Positions 43,755 through 56,021 of a stretch of DNA of 64,000 nt are shown here, piece by piece. Position 1 is the stretch's first letter; the number at the start of each line of letters is the position of its first letter. This stretch comes from Diplolepis rosae (Eukaryota > Arthropoda > Insecta > Hymenoptera > Diplolepididae): positions 3,844,001 to 3,908,000 of the forward strand of contig JAPYXD010000686.1 of assembly GCA_030998225.1 (NCBI GenBank), given 5' to 3'. The notes beneath the pieces are model-generated. The model was not told the DNA's origin, did no database searches, and saw nothing but the letters and a program-made list of their open reading frames with translations. Both the position numbers and the translations under genes were made by a program.

Positions 43755-44559
43755 GTAAGCTAAAATCAAAAAACTATATTATATAGCGTGGAGCGGAGTT
43801 CGAGCACTATGGGAATATATGATGCAACTTAATTGAATAAAATTTGAATGCCCCCTTATATCTTTAGTTCTATTTCATCGATTTAAAATTTTGTATTGAA
43901 ATTTACTTTTAAATAAATTAAACTTGAAAAAACTATTCAAAACAAAATTTTTGGAAGAATCAAAAAATTAACAACGCGTTCCTGAAAAAATGCAGCTTCA
44001 AATTTTATTCAGGGTTTCGTTAAAAAAAGGTGAGTAAGTGCGCTACATAATAGTCCTGGAGCAAGCGACAGTGTTCAATGACTTATTTTGTTCTCGATAA
44101 AAGTATGCTATGATCTGTATTTAAGCTATGTAGGTCACGAAAATCGACCACTTACAACCAGTTAGTTGAACTTACAAATGTTTAATGGGACAATTTGCCG
44201 CTTTTAACCACGCAAAAATGTAGAAAAATTTCGAAAATTGTCTCACGTGATCGTACTTGAGATTTACCATGGTCACAGAGGATCACATTACACATTTAAA
44301 GACAATGTGCATAAATCTATCTGCGTGACAAACCTACTGTAAGTGATCATCAAAGTCACCGCTGCAAGAGTCCGCGCGTGATTGTTTAGCATCCACGAGT
44401 CCATTTTTGAAAATTTTTCTTGACAAAATGTCAATTTTTTGGCCTGTAAATAAAGTTTGTTATTTGATTAAAAATGCATCCTTTATTATCAATAACATTA
44501 TCATTGTGTTCCCATTGTATCAATGTTTTTTACATTGATATCGATTGTTTTTTTACGTC
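43755..44559. other. Presumed intron or intergenic, nothing recognised
   Basis: Begins with a GTAAGC donor; no exon seen. Confidence 0.4.
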
Positions 44560-45243
44560 CACATGTCTTGAAAACCGTTTCTACACGAGACTTATAAACT
44601 TCTTTCATTTTTTCCAACCATAAAAATGAAAAACGTACTTCTCTACAGTCAATAAAGCCGCCGCAAAGTTTCAATTGGGATACATCGACATATCTGGAAA
44701 AGCATTCACGTACACTTCATTGCTCCGTAAGATAATTAACGGTTTTGTTCTTCCTTTTTTAAACAAAGCTGGGTTAAAGTTGCATCTTTCAAAGGCATGG
44801 AATGATAGAAGTGCTGAACACAATTCTGAACTCAATTCCACATACATTTCTGATACGTTAATGAATCTTCCATTATTTTTGGCGCCAACGTGTATCCAGA
44901 TTTTTACGTTCTTGCTGACGCGTTGCTTGTTACTGAGCATTACTATTATTATTATTGGTTCTTCGGACCTCACAACTTTGTCTTTAGGTCATGACATTTC
45001 AAACACGATTTGAAATTCATTTAGAGAATTTAATTGCCGATGTAACTAGCCATTATATTGTTTGCCCAATCGTTTATAAAAAACTTGACAAAAGCCTTTC
45101 TCAAAATTTATGTTCTTTAGTTCAGTCGCAAATTCCGGAGGATGCTCTTGATCTGGTCCGAGAATTTGCAACTGCTTTCCTCTCGTCGTACAACGCAAAG
45201 AAAGTTCAGTGCCCTTGATCGACTTGGAAAAATACCTATTCAA
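44560..45243 (-). pseudogene. Degenerate repeat-family pseudogene
   Basis: Minus-strand frames 45243-45046 and 44973-44671 plus flanking pieces read as one decayed protein. Recognisable parts are ALLSFHAFERCNFNPALFKKG followed by RTKPLIIL, a motif I have seen in uncharacterised repetitive animal proteins, and downstream LTVEKYVFHFYG. At least two frameshifts and stops. Function unknown; probably transposon-derived. Confidence 0.5.
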
Positions 45244-45580
45244 ACGAGATAAATACTGTCGACGCAGTTCGTAAAATGTTCTATAAAATTTTCTTAGGAA
45301 CGCTTCGAAATGTAGTGGGCAAATTTTTCATTGTGTGCAGCAAAAAAAAACCGTCGACGATCGTGACATCACTATTTTCCAAGTCTGTTTCCGAATGCAA
45401 CTCAGTTTGAAGAAAAACCCGTAGTGACAAGAGTTCTTTTACAAAAAATATGTGCTTATCTTATTCGCGACGAAAGAAAGGAAAAAAAAGGAATTTTGTG
45501 TTTGTGTAAGTTCGAATAATTTTTTTTCACCATCGTTTTGTTCGTCTACCTATCAAAATAACAGGTCAGTTTTTTTTGGT

Positions 45581-46013
45581 ACCACAATGTTCATCCGTCA
45601 CATGTGCAAATTATTAAAGTTTCTTCCTTTGTATTTTTATGGGCAAAAAATTTTGCACAGTTTTATTTCGTCGAATTTAGTTATTTAGAACAATTTTATA
45701 GTTTCACATGTGCAATAAATTAATTTATATCGTTCTACCACAATTTTTATCCGTCACACGTGCTATTTTTTAAGTTTCTCTCCGTAGTTCTCTCAGAACA
45801 AATTTTTTGTAAAGTTTTTATTTTTTATAAATTTAATTTAGACCAATTTTATAGTTTCACATGTACAACTCATTTATATCGTTTTACCACAATGTTTATC
45901 CGTCAAACGTGCTAATTTTTAAAGTTTCTCTCCTTAGTAATTTTACAGAACAAATTTTTTGTACAGTTCTTATTTTCTTGTAAATTTAGTTTAGACCAAT
46001 TTTATAGTTTTAT
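45581..46013 (+). repeat. ~150 bp tandem repeat, three units
   Basis: Units begin ACCACAATG/T at 45581, 45737 and 45886. They share ATCCGTCA, AAGTTTCT, the ACAAATTTTTTGTA stretch and CAATTTTATAGTTTCACATG. Divergence is roughly 15-20% by eye. Confidence 0.75.
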
Positions 46014-46289
46014 ACTTGCTTTGAATTTTTTCGGAAAGAGCTTTATTAATAATGGACTGAAACATTTCGTTTTGGGATCATTAAATGCAGGGTTTATTAC
46101 GGCGACAGATCGATTGAACACTTAGTAATGAGTGACATAGGAGAGGGTCTCTCCGTTCGCATGATAATTATTTATGCATTGATTAGCAGTAGAGTCGGAC
46201 CGCATGTCGGCAATGCAGTAGTGCTGTACTGACAGCCACATGCAACGGTAAGAGGTTATCGGCATAGCATCATAGAAATTTTTTTTTGG

Positions 46290-46931
46290 TTACGGGAGAT
46301 AGAAAATGCATTTACGCAGCATCAGGGTCCGCGCTTCCTCCAGTGTGATGAAGGCCTTTCTTTTGACTTTAAAGGGCCTTTTCGTCATCGACACCTTCAC
46401 CTCCGATGTCGGCTCCTCGTGTAAGCAGCTCCTGACTGTCTCTTCGACCCCTTTGGCGTCCGCGGTAAAATCGATGTCTCTGATCTCCACTTCGAACGTG
46501 GAAACGAGGTGACAGGAAGATCCGGTCCCACTAACGACATCCCTAACGGCAGATTCCAACCTCCCTCTGTCCTTCACGGTACACTTCACTTCAACCAGGA
46601 GGTCCTTCTAGCTGGTCTCCCTGATTACACCGATCGTGACTCATACTTCCTCGGGATTAACGTCCAGGAAATACTCTAGCCATGATAGGAAGCTTTCATG
46701 GCTGGCATTACAACGGCGCAACATACCAAGCTCCTTCTTCGCTTCGGCTATGCCTTTCCTAATGGGGAGGAACGTCCTCTTCTTAAAGCGGAAAAATTCC
46801 TCCATCCCTTCAAAGATCTGTGCAATCCTCTGGAGCATTTCGCCATCCTTCGCAGCCATTTCCCGTAGCGTACCCTCATATTGTCTGGCCTGAGATATCT
46901 CAAATTCAGGCTCCTCCGTAACGTCTAACAC
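46290..46931 (-). pseudogene. R1-like ORF1 (gag) fragment
   Basis: Two frames, 46931-46641 and 46589-46290. The first is helical and charged (EISQARQYEGTLREMAAKDG). The second contains VKCTVKDRGRLESAVRDVVS and TLEEARTLMLRK, resembling ORF1 of R1/TRAS-type non-LTR elements. The zinc knuckles that should follow are absent, so this is a truncated relic. Confidence 0.5.
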
Positions 46932-47337
46932 CCTCCAAATATCTTTTCACACAAGCTTTTATTTAATTGATTATTTTCCATAGTAGTTCCGCGAGTAGCT
47001 AGGGAAGTATTCGGTCCGCTCCTGCAGAGCCCCGAATGCAGGAGGGAGGCATCAATAATCTAGGAGGTGGCCCGGTTTTCTAGATACACCGTGAAAAGCA
47101 GAAGGGATCAACGAACTTCGTAGGCAAAGCTAGTACCAAATTTACCTTTGTTTTTATACCTCTTGGTGACTCAAATGAACCATACTATCCTGCAAGACTT
47201 TGTGCCGTTGGCTTGCAAACATGGCAGTAACAAACGAAAATTCTTTCTTTTCCCCTTTAATCTTAGAGTTCGACTCGTAAGTTAACAGATAGGTATCGTT
47301 TCTTATTTTAAACTTCACTAAATTATTTTGTTTATGT
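46932..47337. other. Intergenic, nothing recognised
   Basis: About 400 bases without a gene; no repeat structure noticed. Confidence 0.35.
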
Positions 47338-48585
47338 TAATTTTTCATTTTTTTGGCATTGGGTCAGCCTCTTTTTATTTTCTTCTATTGAAATTTTCAA
47401 TGCTACTTACGATAAAAAACGCAAAAAAGAGAAAAGGCAAACGTTACGGCCACATATGGGGGCCCTCTTCAGTGCCATAGATTTAAAGATTAATTCAAAA
47501 TTTTCGTGAAAGATAAAAATGTAGAAGATAGTTAAAATAAGGATAATAATGAAACTCAAAAACTTATCTCATCGCTTGCAATTCAAAATGAAAAAGTACA
47601 CACGAATTGGAAAAATTATGTAGAAATCGCTGTACATAGAAAACCAGGTAAAATATCATCGCTTGCAATTCAAAATGAAGAAGTCCAGTAAGCAACAACA
47701 CGAATTGGAAAAATTATGTAGAAATTACTGTACATAGAAAACCGGGTAAAATAAAGTTTTCTTCATTTCTGAACACACTCGAATAATATTAAGTAAAATG
47801 ACAAATATAGATATTATAATAATTTATAATTCTGCAAAGACGTGTTTGCAAATTCAATACAAAATGATTTGTCTGGAAAACTGATATACATAATCTTTTT
47901 CTTCATAAATATACACTTTCCTCCACTCGTACAAGCACCATAACCGTCTCGAATTTCTTAACTAGGTTTAGGACAATAGTCTTCTTCAGGTAGGAGAAGA
48001 ACCTCTCAGGATAGCTTTTAAAAAGACAAAAATTGTCAGTCAGCAAAGCCAACTGTCCCTAGTCGGTTTTTAAAACAGTTTAGTTCGATCGTTGAGAGAC
48101 TCCGATAACAAAGTCGTCAAGGAAAGTTTTCAAAATTTAAAACTGTTCGCGCTTACTATTAATAACCAATTGGTCTTTCGTTCTTGATAAAGGAAAATAA
48201 AACAAAACACAAAATTCCGGTCCGTTGTTTACAAAATTCTAAGTTTTTCGTTTATTTCACCCGGTTTTCTATGTACAGTGATTTCTACATAATTTTCCCA
48301 ATTCGTGTTGTTGCTTACTGGACTTCTTCATTTTGAATTGCAAGCGATGAGATAAGTTTTTGAGTTTCATTATTATCCTTATTTTAACTATCTTCTACAT
48401 TTTTATCTTTCACGAAAATTTTGTATTAATCTTTAAATCTTTAGCACTGAAGAGGGCCCCCATATGTGGCCGAAACGTTTTCCTTTTCTCTTTTTTGCGT
48501 TTTTTATCGTAAGTAGCATTGAAAATTTCAATGGAAGAAAATAAAAAGAGGCTGACCCAATGCCAGGAAAATGAAAAATGAACAA
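47338..48585. mobile_element. Palindromic PLE-derived fragment
   Basis: 47338-47765 and 48226-48585 are inverted copies of each other. Both contain a hammerhead-like core and a short RT-like stretch (VHRKPGK, as in the VYRKP motif of PLE RTs). The left arm also has a tandem duplication of about 90 bases (ATCGCTTGCAATTCAAAATG twice). Inverted terminal arrangements are common in Penelope-like elements. Confidence 0.6.
48447..48478 (+). ncRNA. Hammerhead-ribozyme-like core
   Basis: CTGAAGAG, a stem (GGGCC...GGCC around CCCATATGT), then GAAACG. This fits CUGANGA - stem II - GAAA of hammerhead ribozymes. The inverted copy at 47441-47472 has GTAAC instead of GAAAC, so its core is mutated. The cleavage-site half (GUC) was not identified, so activity is uncertain. 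Confidence 0.5.
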
Positions 48586-49447
48586 AAATTCTGTGAATTT
48601 TAGGTCGATATAATAGCAGATATGCCATCAAACATGTCACTTTACTATTTTGTTTATATTTGATAAATTATCATATGTTTAATTTTAGTGTTTTATTATA
48701 TTCGTAAACAACTCAGGGCCCATATACCTAACAAGTGACAACGTACCTAGAAATAATCATAAATTATCATGCCTTATCAGCCTGAAATAATCAGCGAAAC
48801 AGCTCCCTTACATCCAAAAAACCAAACTACCTTCGCCTTTGGCTTGAGACGTTACAGCTGATTTGGTTGCAGCGGTGGGATTGTCACTTTTGCGGTGAAA
48901 ATCGATAATAAATTCAAAATTGTTTGTCTGAAGCTAATCAAAATCAAATGTGAGGCTTATTTTGAGTATCAGAATTATTACATTAATGAAAGCTTGAAAT
49001 TTGAGTTTTATATCTGCTTTCATCGAAATTTAGCCCTCACCTGGCGCGGTTTGGGTCTTGTGTTGCCAGGACTCTAATTATCATGAAATTATCATTTAGC
49101 TAAATTTGTTGAATGCCTGCTAGTTTCTATTAAAACTAGCAAAAGAAAATTTAAAATTTATAATATAAGATTAGGCTAGCATCATGTGAAACAATAGAAA
49201 GGCGAAGTTCCAGAGGCATGACTATATTGATCCAGACAAAAATTCATTACTTACAGATTCACAAAGTTCGCTTTGTCAAACCGTCATACCTCTGACAATT
49301 CTATTCGCAATTTAATGCTTTATAAGTGACATTTATTGTTTGCAGATAGATTAAAATAAGACATCAAGATGTACGTAGACAATATAGTTATCGTTGGAGA
49401 GAAAAGAAGAAAAAATCTAAGGTTATTCATCAACGAACTAACAGTGG
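48586..49447. other. Intergenic, nothing recognised
   Basis: Only short frames; the one at 48895-49077 looks random. Confidence 0.35.
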
Positions 49448-50307
49448 TTACTTTGCCGGCCTCTTTTTGTACTTTTCCGGCACGATGGTCTTAATTTCCT
49501 CACCGCCTTTCAGCTCTAGCATTTCTTCCATCATTTCATCGAGGCTTTTGTAGACGAATGGTGTGCTTGAGGCCTTGACCACCAGTTTCCTTTTTATTAC
49601 CGAGAGCTGGAGCCTCTGGGTTCACCGAAACCACTCCCCTGCAAAGCATATTTTTCCGGCTGAGGAATCTTCTCAGCTAATTGAAGTAATCCTCGGTATC
49701 GCTAAATGTCACCTTTACTTTTTCCTTCAACTTTTGTTCCCTCTCACCAACTGAATATTGATGATTTGTAGGGATCATCCAAGTTGGCCAGGGTGCATAG
49801 TTCAGCCTGAGCCAGTTGACCTGACCTTTGATACCTGATGTTGCAATCAGAAGGCTCTGGGCAATAGAGAAGTAGATCTCATAAGCAACCTGGGCACCTA
49901 TCCAGGGCATGTTTGTGTCAAAGCCATACGCTTTGATGCAGTCGATGGTGTCAAATCCTGCTACTCTACGAATTCGGCAAAATCCTGGCTGATGCGGGAC
50001 GCAGCAATTCTGAAAATGATGTAGTCAAAGGGTAGCGGGTAAGTTTTTGAGCTCTTCGAGTAGCCTTTCAGCATCTCTGCTGATTTCTTACCTTTTGTGT
50101 ATTGAGGCTAACTTAATCTTGTCTACCTTGTTGGTCGAATGGACGGACTCAGAGTCAAAACCGGTGTCCAGGAAAACTTTTTTTGCATCTGGGAAAGCTC
50201 AACATCTTCTTTTCCAACTCGGCCTGTCGTCTCCTTAAATCCAACACTCGTTCAAAAACTGGCGCTAGGGTGGAAGGACCAGAGCAGAAGGTTGATTGTC
50301 CTGACAT
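49448..50307 (-). pseudogene. Unidentified single-exon pseudogene (~286 codons)
   Basis: On the minus strand an ATG at 50307 opens a protein beginning MSGQSTFCSGPS. The protein changes phase at least twice and ends at TAA (49448-49450) after KYKKRPAK. The longest clean part, 49910-49677, contains MPWIGAQVAYEIYFSIAQ and PWPTWMIP. The coding part is GC-richer than its surroundings and has no introns. That suggests a retrocopy or an integrated viral gene such as a nucleocapsid or coat protein, but I recognise no family and do not assign one. Confidence 0.45.
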
Positions 50308-51190
50308 GGTGATGGATTAGAAACGATTCGACGACTTGAAGAAAGAGGAAGAAGGTCTGGTGTTCGTTCGTCTACCTCGTGCTGAAAATGCATATTATTT
50401 AACACGGAACGTTCGACGGACGATTTTTAAATCAGAAATACTGTATTTTCACACTACTTCACCAGCTTTATATTGTAATCTCACCGTAACCAGCCCACAC
50501 ACTCTGTGGTCGAACACCGGCCCTTTAAACTTATGTACCAGCTTCAAAGATTATGTCTTGACCTTGTTAGTGAATTTTTTACTAGGATGATAAACTTCGG
50601 TTCCAATCTTGATCTCAACTAATTCGATTATATCTAAATTGATCTTGGCTAAACGCTCGTTCGAGTTTTTCTTTATTTGATTTTCGATTTTATCACGGAA
50701 TTCGTGAATTTCACTTATACGCGCGGTCCATTCGTCAATTGAGTTTTAATGGTAGGGTTGTCGACATTTTCGGGGAACTTTGTTATATGCATGACATTTA
50801 CTGCATGAATGTGGAACAGTTAGGTTATCTCATCAAATTTGAAACTAAGATGAAGATGAGTCTAAATTGTTATTCACACTAAAAGTTTTATTTAACAATG
50901 AATTTTATTAATGACGTTTGGGGTAACTCATCTTACCCCGCGCAGTCTAACCCAACAACCAATATTTTTCCCGACCTCTACAATGCACCTCCACTATCAT
51001 AAAGTGGTTGAACTAACTGGTAAAGAGTGACCGGTCAACTCGTGACGAATGACCATGTACACTGTACCATTGAAAATACAAGGTGGCTCAGCTACGCAGA
51101 GAGCGCAGGGTAAGGAGCAACGTCAACGCGTATGCGAATTACGGTCGTCTGTTACGTCTACTATCTAATGGGCGCCAGGCCATGCAAACC
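50308..51190. other. Intergenic, nothing recognised
   Basis: No supported gene; the frame 50336-50590 has no recognisable features. Confidence 0.35.
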
Positions 51191-52091
51191 TAATAGTCCA
51201 AGCAACAGGGAATTTATTATAAATGATTTATGACATTATTTATTTTAGAAAACGGACTGCACCATCAGAAGAAAGGTTGGTCATAGAATAATTGTGCCAT
51301 GTTTTGGACAACGAAATATGATTTATAAATTTTTTATCAACATTTTAGACCAAAAAATCGCACTTTTTTTAGTTTTTTGTTTATAACATTGAAGGTAATT
51401 ATGCAATCTCAACAACATCAACTAGAAAATTCTAGACAATTGCATTGCAAATAAAATGAGCCGTCGCTCGATCTGAGTGGATAATTAGAAGCGGAGAAAA
51501 TTCGGAAAAACCGGGAAATTTAGCTTTTGTTCAACGACAGATTGATTTTTATTCAACTCTAACCGATGTTGCTTGTCAACAAATAAACCGCAGGCGTAAC
51601 AAAACTGGTTGCGCTTATCACATATTTTGCCTTTTTTTCAAGACGCGATTCCTTATGTGACCACTGATGAAGTGACATTATATTTCATACTTCAATAAGA
51701 GAAGCCACAAACTTATTGAATTTGTAATCATTAACTCAATTTGTAATGAATTTAGTAGGTCGTAGGAAATTTAATTCATCAATAAGTCGTTAATTAGTAT
51801 AATAGGGTTGTAATAACATTCCTCAAAACATGAAATTGCCTTTTCTCTGTGCTTAACTCTTTTTTTACACAACATAACTTTGAATTTTCCTTCTATTATC
51901 CTCTATATATCCTGATCTGAGTATTTTACGCAATTTTTTGGTCTTAAATGTTGATAAAAAAATTTATAAATCATGTTTAGTTGTCCAAAACATGACAAAA
52001 TTACTTTATGACCAACATTTCTTCTAATGGCGCAGTCCGTTTTCTGAAATAAATAATGTCATAACAAATTTCCTGTTGCTTGGACTATAAT
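51191..52091. mobile_element. Fold-back element, ~900 bp
   Basis: TAATAGTCCAAGCAACAGG at 51191 faces its complement ending at 52091. The arms continue about 160-180 bases inward (through ATTTATAAATTTTTTATCAA) with roughly 15% mismatch. The middle has no frame. Confidence 0.6.
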
Positions 52092-52479
52092 GCTTATATG
52101 GTGGACGATTAGAAACTAGTGCCGCGTACGACTGTGCATATGAACTATCATTATATGTGCACGTGTTAGTGCACATGCATTCATATGTAGCTTCTCTAAA
52201 TATGTCGTAGAGAATAAAATCAAAAGGAAATTGTAGATTCAATTGAAATTATGATAATGTAATTCAAAAGTAATATTAAACTTGATATTAACTTCTTACT
52301 CTTGAATTACATTTTAAACATTCTGCATTGAATCTTGGTTTTGTTGTAATAAGTTAAAATAAAAAATATGTGTAATTTGTATTTTTATTTCCAGAAGATA
52401 TACAGAATATTTTCCTATGCAACGAATTGCGAACCTTAAAAGTATGTAATACTTAGGAAATTAGCAAATTTTACTGATT

Positions 52480-53440
52480 TTAGATTTCTACATGTTCCTG
52501 GCTAAAGTTCATAAAACTTTCTTTTCAAAATTTTGCAAATGGTAGAAAAGATAAAAACGGACGCAGATAGATTACTTTTATTTCCAAAATCGAGGGGCTA
52601 TTTACTCTCAAGTCTATTCGTGATTAAAGTAATGCATGAAATATATTCGACGCTAATCAGATTTTTTAATGTGTTATTCGCTTTTGAATAAGTGAGTAGT
52701 AGATCCCAGCCTTTCGAATACTACGAATGGGAAGAGCTGCGATTCCGCGCTACTCAAAAGTACTTCAGTGTTAGCGCTCGACATTCACGATTGCTGCAGT
52801 TTACTCGCAGATACTGCTTCCTACTCGCTTCTTATTTTCACGTACTGACTGAATGACTCGTGACACGTCTTTCCACAAGATTTCCGTTGTTCGACGCAAC
52901 CACAAGGCTTTGTTCAATCCGGTTCCTATAACGAGAGTGATCGAGCGCATGCGCGAATGTTCTCTGCGTTAGTGTTCAAGCTGCTTACGCGAGTGCCGCG
53001 TGAATATTTCGTCCTACTCGGTTATACTCGACACGACTTGCTGTGGCGAGTCCAGACTCGTCGAATACCTCCACTATTCCTTTAGCACTCGTACTTTATT
53101 TTTAATAATTCGCCGGCATTCGTTTACATTCCGATCTTACGACTCTATTCAAAGAACTCTTACGTTATTTTTTAAAACCTTCTATTGTACCTTCTACTCG
53201 CTTCTACTCGCTCATACTTTCTCCTGCAATTCCGCATTAAAGTCGAAGTACTCAAGAGTGAATAGCCCCTCATCCAAAATTAAAAAAACGTCTAGTTTTT
53301 GCAAAATATCTAAGAAAATTCTTTTTTCACGGTCCAAACCAAAAATAGTCTATTTACGTCCACTTTTATCTTCTCTACCATTTAACAGATTGGAAAAAAA
53401 GTTTATATATTTTGTTCAAAAAAATGTAGAAACTGGACCA
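52480..53440. mobile_element. Fold-back element with GAGGGGCTATT inner ends
   Basis: Inner inverted repeats GAGGGGCTATTTACTCT (52592) and its complement (ending 53272) bound a 680 bp core rich in TACTCG words. The flanks on both sides are also inverted copies (AATGGTAGAAAAGATAAAAA facing its near complement at about 53370-53390). The whole 960 bp is therefore palindromic in outline. No transposase. Confidence 0.6.
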
Positions 53441-54790
53441 AATTGTTAACATAAACTTGCTACTTTTCTAATGTATTACATGTCATTAAACACTTTCTTC
53501 TGTTGGTGAATTAATGTGCATATCACTTTGACACGACATATCACTACCCGACAGTAAATTTAACGTTAGAACCACACCGCACTTTAAAAGGAAAGCACCA
53601 TTTGTCGATGAAAAACGAAAAATTTTCTTTCTATGACTTGAAGGTATTCTAACCTCGACAAGTCGAAATTCGCGCTAACTTGTATCCATCGTTATTCAGC
53701 GTCTTCTTTCTTCGGAAACCGAAGGATAGGCACACTTTCCTTTCGATCCCTTTTAGTAGTACACCCACGAACAGCACACTGAATATCATATGTTTTATTC
53801 ATAATAACGCACAATTACGTAATGAATTGTTAAATACTCGTAAAGAGCAATAGCCGAACTTATACGAAGCCAGTTCCCCTTGACGCACTCCACCCACTTG
53901 CGACAACTAGCGCCGCGTATAACTGTGCACATGAACTAAGCTACGCGGATACTTCATCTATTAGAGGTTAACCGGCTCTGATTACTGAGATTTTCCAAGG
54001 GAACAAGTGTTTTTATTGACCTCTTCTTGGCCTACATTTCTATATATATATATATATATTTAGAAATCATACTAATCTTCTCTATTGAAAAATATCTTTT
54101 ATTAAAAAATAAATCTTTATTAGTTAATTAGAAATAATTATACTTACCAAACCAATAAGGTTATGTTTTGAGATTATAATGTCGACCGTTACGTTGAATG
54201 TGGTTAATACAATTAAATCTTTTTTCATAACGTTTTGGTTATGAAAAAAAAACGTTTTTCACGTGGCCAAGTATTGCTCCTGTCTCGAGCGCGAAGGATC
54301 TAAGCCGGGACAAGCAGCGATCGCTGTCCCAGTACTGGGTATCATATTGAGAAATGGGGGATATAAAGTTGGACAAGTAGTATTTACATAAATGATACTT
54401 TTTATTGTCCAATTTCTTGCTGCTTGTATCTGAAAACCTGTTATTAATAATAAAAAACATTATTTTTATACCACAAATGCTTCGATTACGTTTTTTAATA
54501 CGATACGTGACCTTATCGATTTGCATGAAACGCGAGTAAAACCAAGGGTTCCTTCGCAGTTTATGAGTCACATTTTATGTAAACAATAAATAATATATTC
54601 TGCCTAGAAACCTATGAAATTTTAATTGATTCGTTCAACTAAAACCTTAAATATTATAAATTAGTAATTATTTTTACTGTCTGTATAGTTCTTTCATTAC
54701 AAATTGGATTTTTCCCTATTGTCCAGGTATAGGTCCTATTTTTCATTTTGTCCGGGTATTGGATTCTCTACCTCAGTCGACTGACGTAAA
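53441..54790. other. Intergenic; (TA)n near 54043
   Basis: No gene. A TA microsatellite lies at about 54043-54060. ACTAGCGCCGCGTATAACTG at about 53908 resembles sequence at about 52116, so a short dispersed repeat is present. Confidence 0.4.
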
Positions 54791-55457
54791 GTACTGTTTG
54801 TTTTCCTTTTATATTGATTTTGGCATTTCTTTTTCCTAATATATCTAAAACTTCGTGAGGACCAGTGTATTATTTCTCCCATAAATTTGTGTGTCAGAAC
54901 TCTAGTTTTTTTTACAATCGAAAAAAAACCGTATTTTTTGAATGCACGAAATCAATCGATTTTTTGCAATCAACTCGCTGTCTTTCGTACAAATTTGTCC
55001 GGGATAGTCTGAAATTTTATCAACAGACTAAAAAAACCCAAGAGCTTCAGATGGTTATGTTCAACATAACGAAATTCTCAATTTGTTAATAATTTTTATC
55101 AGAACAGTTGCGGCTGGCAAAATTCTCATTTTTCATCTTCAAAGCAAAAAAGTATGCGAGGAAGTTTAGAGCTGAGAGAACTTTCAGCGAGAAAGTTGTG
55201 CAGCAGGCTTTCAGGCAGTTTTTCCAAAACCAAAACTGCGATCAGAATGGGAATTTCTTTAACTTCATTCAAGTGCACCAATACGGTCAAGAGATAAATC
55301 GATCGAACGCGGAGAAAAAGAGATGCACCTACGCTGAGAGCACGTAATTCGACAGAGTTGCAACATCATTTTTGCCAATTCGTTTTCCTCATTTATATCT
55401 ATTGTGTAAAAATTATTTAGAAACACTCTAAACGAATGGAAGGAAATTATATATATA

Positions 55458-56021
55458 CAGGGTGCGCCATTTAGACCTTCGGTATTTCAACATTGAATAA
55501 CTATGACACTTTTCAGTCGATTTTGGCAAATGAGCAAAATTTGTTTAGGATATACTTTACCATTTATTTCAAGTCAGTTTTAGAACACAACGTCGATTAA
55601 ATGACCACCTCCATTCGATACACAAAAAGCAGCTCCTTTTCGCGCATTCTGCATAACATTGGCCAGCATTTCGGGCTTTATAGCAGCTATTTCGGCTCGT
55701 ATGTTACATTTAAGTTCGTCAATTGTCTTTGGCTTGCTGGCATAAACTTTTCTTTTTAAATAACCCCAAAGAAAAAAGTCAGGTACAGTTAAATCCGGAG
55801 AATGAGGAGGCCACTCCAAAGTTTTGGACAGTTTTCACAATTTGAACGATTGTTTTCAATGTAAAACGCTAAGATTTTAGCGCGTTCTTTCGGTATATAT
55901 TGACTCATGGTTAAAATGGTACTGAATGACGTTTCAGAATCGCGCTCATTTGTCCAAATCGGCTGAAAAACAACAGAGTTATCCAATGCTGAAATACCGA
56001 AGGTCTAGATGTCGCACCCTG
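55458..56021 (-). mobile_element. Internally deleted mariner-like element, 564 bp
   Basis: Inverted ends CAGGGTGCGCCATTTAGACC and, at the other end, CAGGGTGCGACATCTAGACC, flanked by TA on both sides. It contains only the two ends of a transposase gene. Confidence 0.82.
55580..55908 (-). pseudogene. mariner-like transposase remnant (N- and C-terminal ends)
   Basis: ATG at 55908 gives MSQYIPKERAKILAFYIENN, the family's N-terminal HTH start. After a deletion and phase change comes WPPHSPDLTVPDFFLWGYLK, carrying the third catalytic Asp, and the usual C-terminus. The central part with the first two catalytic Asp residues is lost. Confidence 0.8.

Noticed and set aside
44675..45218. Plus-strand frames at 44675-45218
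   Set aside because: Antisense to the repeat-family pseudogene whose motifs are on the minus strand.
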